Source: Planctomycetota bacterium (GTDB lineage: Bacteria > Planctomycetota > Phycisphaerae > UBA1845 > Fen-1342). From it: a DNA stretch of 8,760 nt. Made by a program: the position numbers and the translations under genes. Positions 6,301-8,760 of this stretch are shown piece by piece. Within the stretch, counting starts at the first letter, position 1; every line of letters begins with the position of its first letter. The notes below the pieces were generated by a model, which saw only the letters and a program-made list of their open reading frames with translations, was not told the origin of the DNA and made no database searches. The stretch is taken from contig JAUWXH010000048.1 in assembly GCA_030616465.1 (NCBI GenBank), positions 1-8,760 of the forward strand, given 5' to 3'.

Positions 6301-6720
6301 CTACTCGCCTACTATCTGCACCACGATGTCCCGTCGGCGGGGGCGTGTGTCGAAGTCCATCAGGACGATCTGCTGCCAGGTGCCGAGCGTCATGCGACCA
6401 TCGACCAGCGGCACGGCGAGCGAGGGGCCCAGGGCCGAAGCGCGCACGTGGGCGTGCCCGTTGTCGTCGTGCCAGGTCTCCTCGTGCTTGTAGTACATGT
6501 CCTCCGGCGCAATCCGCTCGAAGAAGGCCTTCAAGTCGTGGTTCAACAGACCCGGCTCGGCTTCCGTCGTGGTGATCCCGGCGGTCGAGCCCACCGCAAA
6601 TACCACCGATATCCCCTCGCGAATGCCGGACTCGCCGATCACGCGATTTACCTGCTCGGTGATGTCGATCACGTGCGCGTTGCCACACGTCGAAACCTCG
6701 AAACGACTTGCATGCGTCAC
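6301..6720 (-). CDS. yjbQ: YjbQ/UPF0047 family protein
   Basis: The 139-aa product matches the YjbQ family along its length. Conserved blocks are VGSTAGITTTE (residues 43-53), PGLLNHDLK, the metal/active-site block DDNGHAHVRAS (85-95), GPSLAVPLVDGRMTLGTWQQ (98-117) and the D-F-D segment (122-124). Members are small cytosolic trimeric proteins; some show weak thiamin-phosphate synthase activity, but the physiological role is unsettled. The GST form replaces the PHT of other members and is a known variant. The GTG at 6720 is chosen because GGAG lies 7 nt upstream and the family N-terminus aligns there; the frame is open further upstream without similarity. It is convergent with the zinc-ribbon gene and divergent from the acyl-CoA dehydrogenase. 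Confidence 0.9.
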   Translation of the reverse strand: MTHASRFEVSTCGNAHVIDITEQVNRVIGESGIREGISVVFAVGSTAGITTTEAEPGLLNHDLKAFFERIAPEDMYYKHEETWHDDNGHAHVRASALGPSLAVPLVDGRMTLGTWQQIVLMDFDTRPRRRDIVVQIVGE

Positions 6721-6786
6721 GGTTGGGCTCCTATGCGGGTAGCCGCGTCGCCACGGGCAGCTTGCTCGCGGCCACAGGCGGCCTCC

Positions 6787-6819
6787 ACGACAAACGGGCG
6801 GTCGGCCGCTAGAATCATA
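6787..6819. promoter_or_regulatory. Overlapping divergent promoter elements between yjbQ and the acyl-CoA dehydrogenase
   Basis: On the plus strand, ACGACA (6787-6792), 17 nt and TAGAAT (6810-6815) form a plausible promoter about 70 bp before the dehydrogenase ATG. On the minus strand, TATGAT (6819-6814) is a candidate -10 for yjbQ, with no good -35. The two -10 boxes share bases, so the two directions might compete. Confidence 0.35.
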
Positions 6820-6852
6820 CCCGCTGGGAATCCCCGTTACACGACGGGTCAA

Positions 6853-6862
6853 CGGTATACCG
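6853..6862. promoter_or_regulatory. 10-bp palindrome, possible operator
   Basis: CGGTATACCG is a perfect palindrome lying just downstream of the predicted start of the acyl-CoA dehydrogenase transcript and 23 bp before its ATG. Binding by a dimeric regulator such as a TetR-type protein is possible, but no regulator gene is in the window. Confidence 0.25.
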
Positions 6863-6885
6863 GAGACGCAGCCCAGGGGTGCGAG

Positions 6886-8028
<1,143 letters not shown>

Positions 8029-8067
8029 TCGTGCGGCGGCGAGACCGTCGTGGCGGGGCGAGCCGAA

Positions 8068-8073
8068 TAAAGT
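8068..8073 (+). promoter_or_regulatory. Candidate -10 box giving a leaderless start of the Mut7-C gene
   Basis: TAAAGT (TANNNT form) ends 6 nt before the GTG at 8080, the same arrangement as at the zinc-ribbon gene. There is no recognisable -35, so this rests on spacing alone. Confidence 0.25.
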
Positions 8074-8079
8074 AGCGGC

Positions 8080-8607
8080 GTGAACGCTGGGCGGGAGTCC
8101 AAACCGGTTCGGGTGGCGTGCGATGCCATGTGTGGGGGTGTGGCGCGCTGGCTGCGCGTATTGGGCATTGATGCAACCTACACACCGGGTATCGAGGACC
8201 AGGAGCTGGTGCGCCAGGCGCTGGATGAGCAGCGCGTCGTCGTGACATCGGATCACAAGATTCTCGAGCGGCGGCTGTTCACGACGGGCCGGCTCAAAGG
8301 CCTGTTGCTCCCGGTCGGGCTGCGGCGGGACGACCAGGTCCGGCGTGTCGTCACCCGGCTGCGGATACAGGTCGGCTTTCCCCGCTGCGCGCGGTGCAAC
8401 GGCGAGCTGGCTCCGGTGCAGCGGGCCGAGGTCGCCGACGTGGTTCCGGCCCGCAGCCTGATTTGGGCCAAAGACTTCTTCCGCTGCCGGGCGTGCGGGC
8501 ACGTCTTTTGGGAAGGGAGCCATTGGCGGCGGATCGGGGCGGTCCGGGCGGAAATGGCCGCGCGAACCGCAGCCGCAGCCGACAACGGGGCGGCAGAGGG
8601 AGGCTGA
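8080..8607 (+). CDS. Mut7-C family RNase-like (PIN-like) protein with zinc ribbon
   Basis: The 175-aa product has the Mut7-C/DUF82 (COG1656) architecture. A PIN-like nuclease half carries acidic residues D15 (CDAMCGGVARWLRVLG), E39/D40 and D58 (VTSDHK). A C-terminal zinc ribbon follows, with C103/C106 (PRCARCNGEL) and C136/C139 (FRCRACG), closing with the family signature FWEGSHW (143-149). Similarity to the C-terminus of animal Mut-7 suggests RNA cleavage, but bacterial members are mostly uncharacterised. The Ala-rich tail (residues ~158-175) is probably disordered. The start GTG at 8080 lacks a Shine-Dalgarno but lies 6 nt after a TAAAGT box (8068-8073), which would suit a leaderless mRNA. 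Co-transcription with the acyl-CoA dehydrogenase is also possible. Confidence 0.88.
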   Translation: MNAGRESKPVRVACDAMCGGVARWLRVLGIDATYTPGIEDQELVRQALDEQRVVVTSDHKILERRLFTTGRLKGLLLPVGLRRDDQVRRVVTRLRIQVGFPRCARCNGELAPVQRAEVADVVPARSLIWAKDFFRCRACGHVFWEGSHWRRIGAVRAEMAARTAAAADNGAAEGG

Positions 8608-8649
8608 CGCGCCTGCCGGCGGTCGGGCGGCGCAGCGCCACGTCGGGGG

Positions 8650-8679
8650 TTGACCCAGACCCGGCCTTGGGGGCAGAAT
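8650..8679 (+). promoter_or_regulatory. Predicted promoter of the downstream methyltransferase gene
   Basis: TTGACC (8650-8655), an 18-nt spacer and CAGAAT (8674-8679) make a plausible sigma-70-type promoter. The expected start is near 8686, about 26 nt before the ATG at 8712. Confidence 0.4.
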
Positions 8680-8711
8680 ATGGCGGTGGACCACCAGATG
8701 GAGGGTCGGGC

Positions 8712-8760
8712 ATGAACCCGGATACAATTTATTGTGGCGATGCGTGTGAGTTGCTCGAAA
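8712..8760 (+). CDS. N-terminus of a probable site-specific DNA methyltransferase (N4/N6 class)
   Basis: Only 16 codons are visible: MNPDTIYCGDACELLE. The pattern DTIYCGDxxELL at the extreme N-terminus is typical of beta-class DNA N6-adenine/N4-cytosine methyltransferases, in which a DPP(Y/F) catalytic motif follows soon after. GGAGGG lies about 6 nt before the ATG. The catalytic motif is outside the window, so specificity and any partner restriction enzyme cannot be judged. Confidence 0.6.
   Translation, partial: MNPDTIYCGDACELLE

Noticed and set aside
5617..6885. Long plus-strand open frame running in phase into the acyl-CoA dehydrogenase
   Set aside because: It overlaps the zinc-ribbon gene in another frame and runs antisense to yjbQ, shows no family similarity, and the dehydrogenase N-terminus with its ribosome site is at 6886.

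Overview
The window looks like a GC-rich environmental bacterium of the Planctomycetota, most likely a Phycisphaerae-type lineage. The best lineage clue is a secreted beta-helix protein ending in two dockerin-like repeats with the LGILLADWGC signature. A Planctomycete-style zinc-ribbon protein (CPKC..LLRGL....CPECG) agrees. This assignment is inference from protein style; no rRNA or marker gene is present.

Layout. (1) Positions 1-2491, minus strand: N-terminal ~830 codons of a Tat-exported, selenocysteine-containing formate dehydrogenase catalytic subunit. Its reading frame passes through one in-frame TGA (1924-1922), followed 12 nt later by a 6-bp hairpin with an AGTCT loop, which is a bacterial SECIS. 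(2) Positions 2501-2683, minus strand: a 60-aa Tat-leader mini-protein. Its stop codon overlaps the Shine-Dalgarno of the dehydrogenase, so the two look translationally coupled. (3) Positions 2684-3389: about 700 bp with no convincing gene, holding several perfect inverted repeats. (4) Positions 3390-4793, minus strand: the exported right-handed beta-helix/dockerin protein, interrupted by one in-frame TGA (4313-4311) after which the same frame resumes. (5) Positions 4953-5546, minus strand: BioY, the biotin-binding membrane subunit of an ECF transporter. (6) Positions 5603-6244, plus strand: a three-zinc-ribbon protein of unknown function, divergent from bioY. (7) Positions 6301-6720, minus strand: a YjbQ/UPF0047 protein. 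(8) Positions 6886-8028 and 8080-8607, plus strand: an acyl-CoA dehydrogenase followed by a Mut7-C family protein. (9) Positions 8712-8760, plus strand: the first 16 codons of a probable DNA N4/N6 methyltransferase.

The only clear functional unit is the formate dehydrogenase pair, a periplasmic respiratory formate oxidation module that needs Sec insertion, molybdopterin (or tungstopterin) cofactor and Tat export. The rest is mostly single housekeeping or accessory genes in mixed orientations. The most interesting points are the Sec/SECIS site, the coupled Tat mini-protein, the second in-frame TGA with its own hairpin in the beta-helix gene, and -10 boxes placed where they would give leaderless GTG starts.
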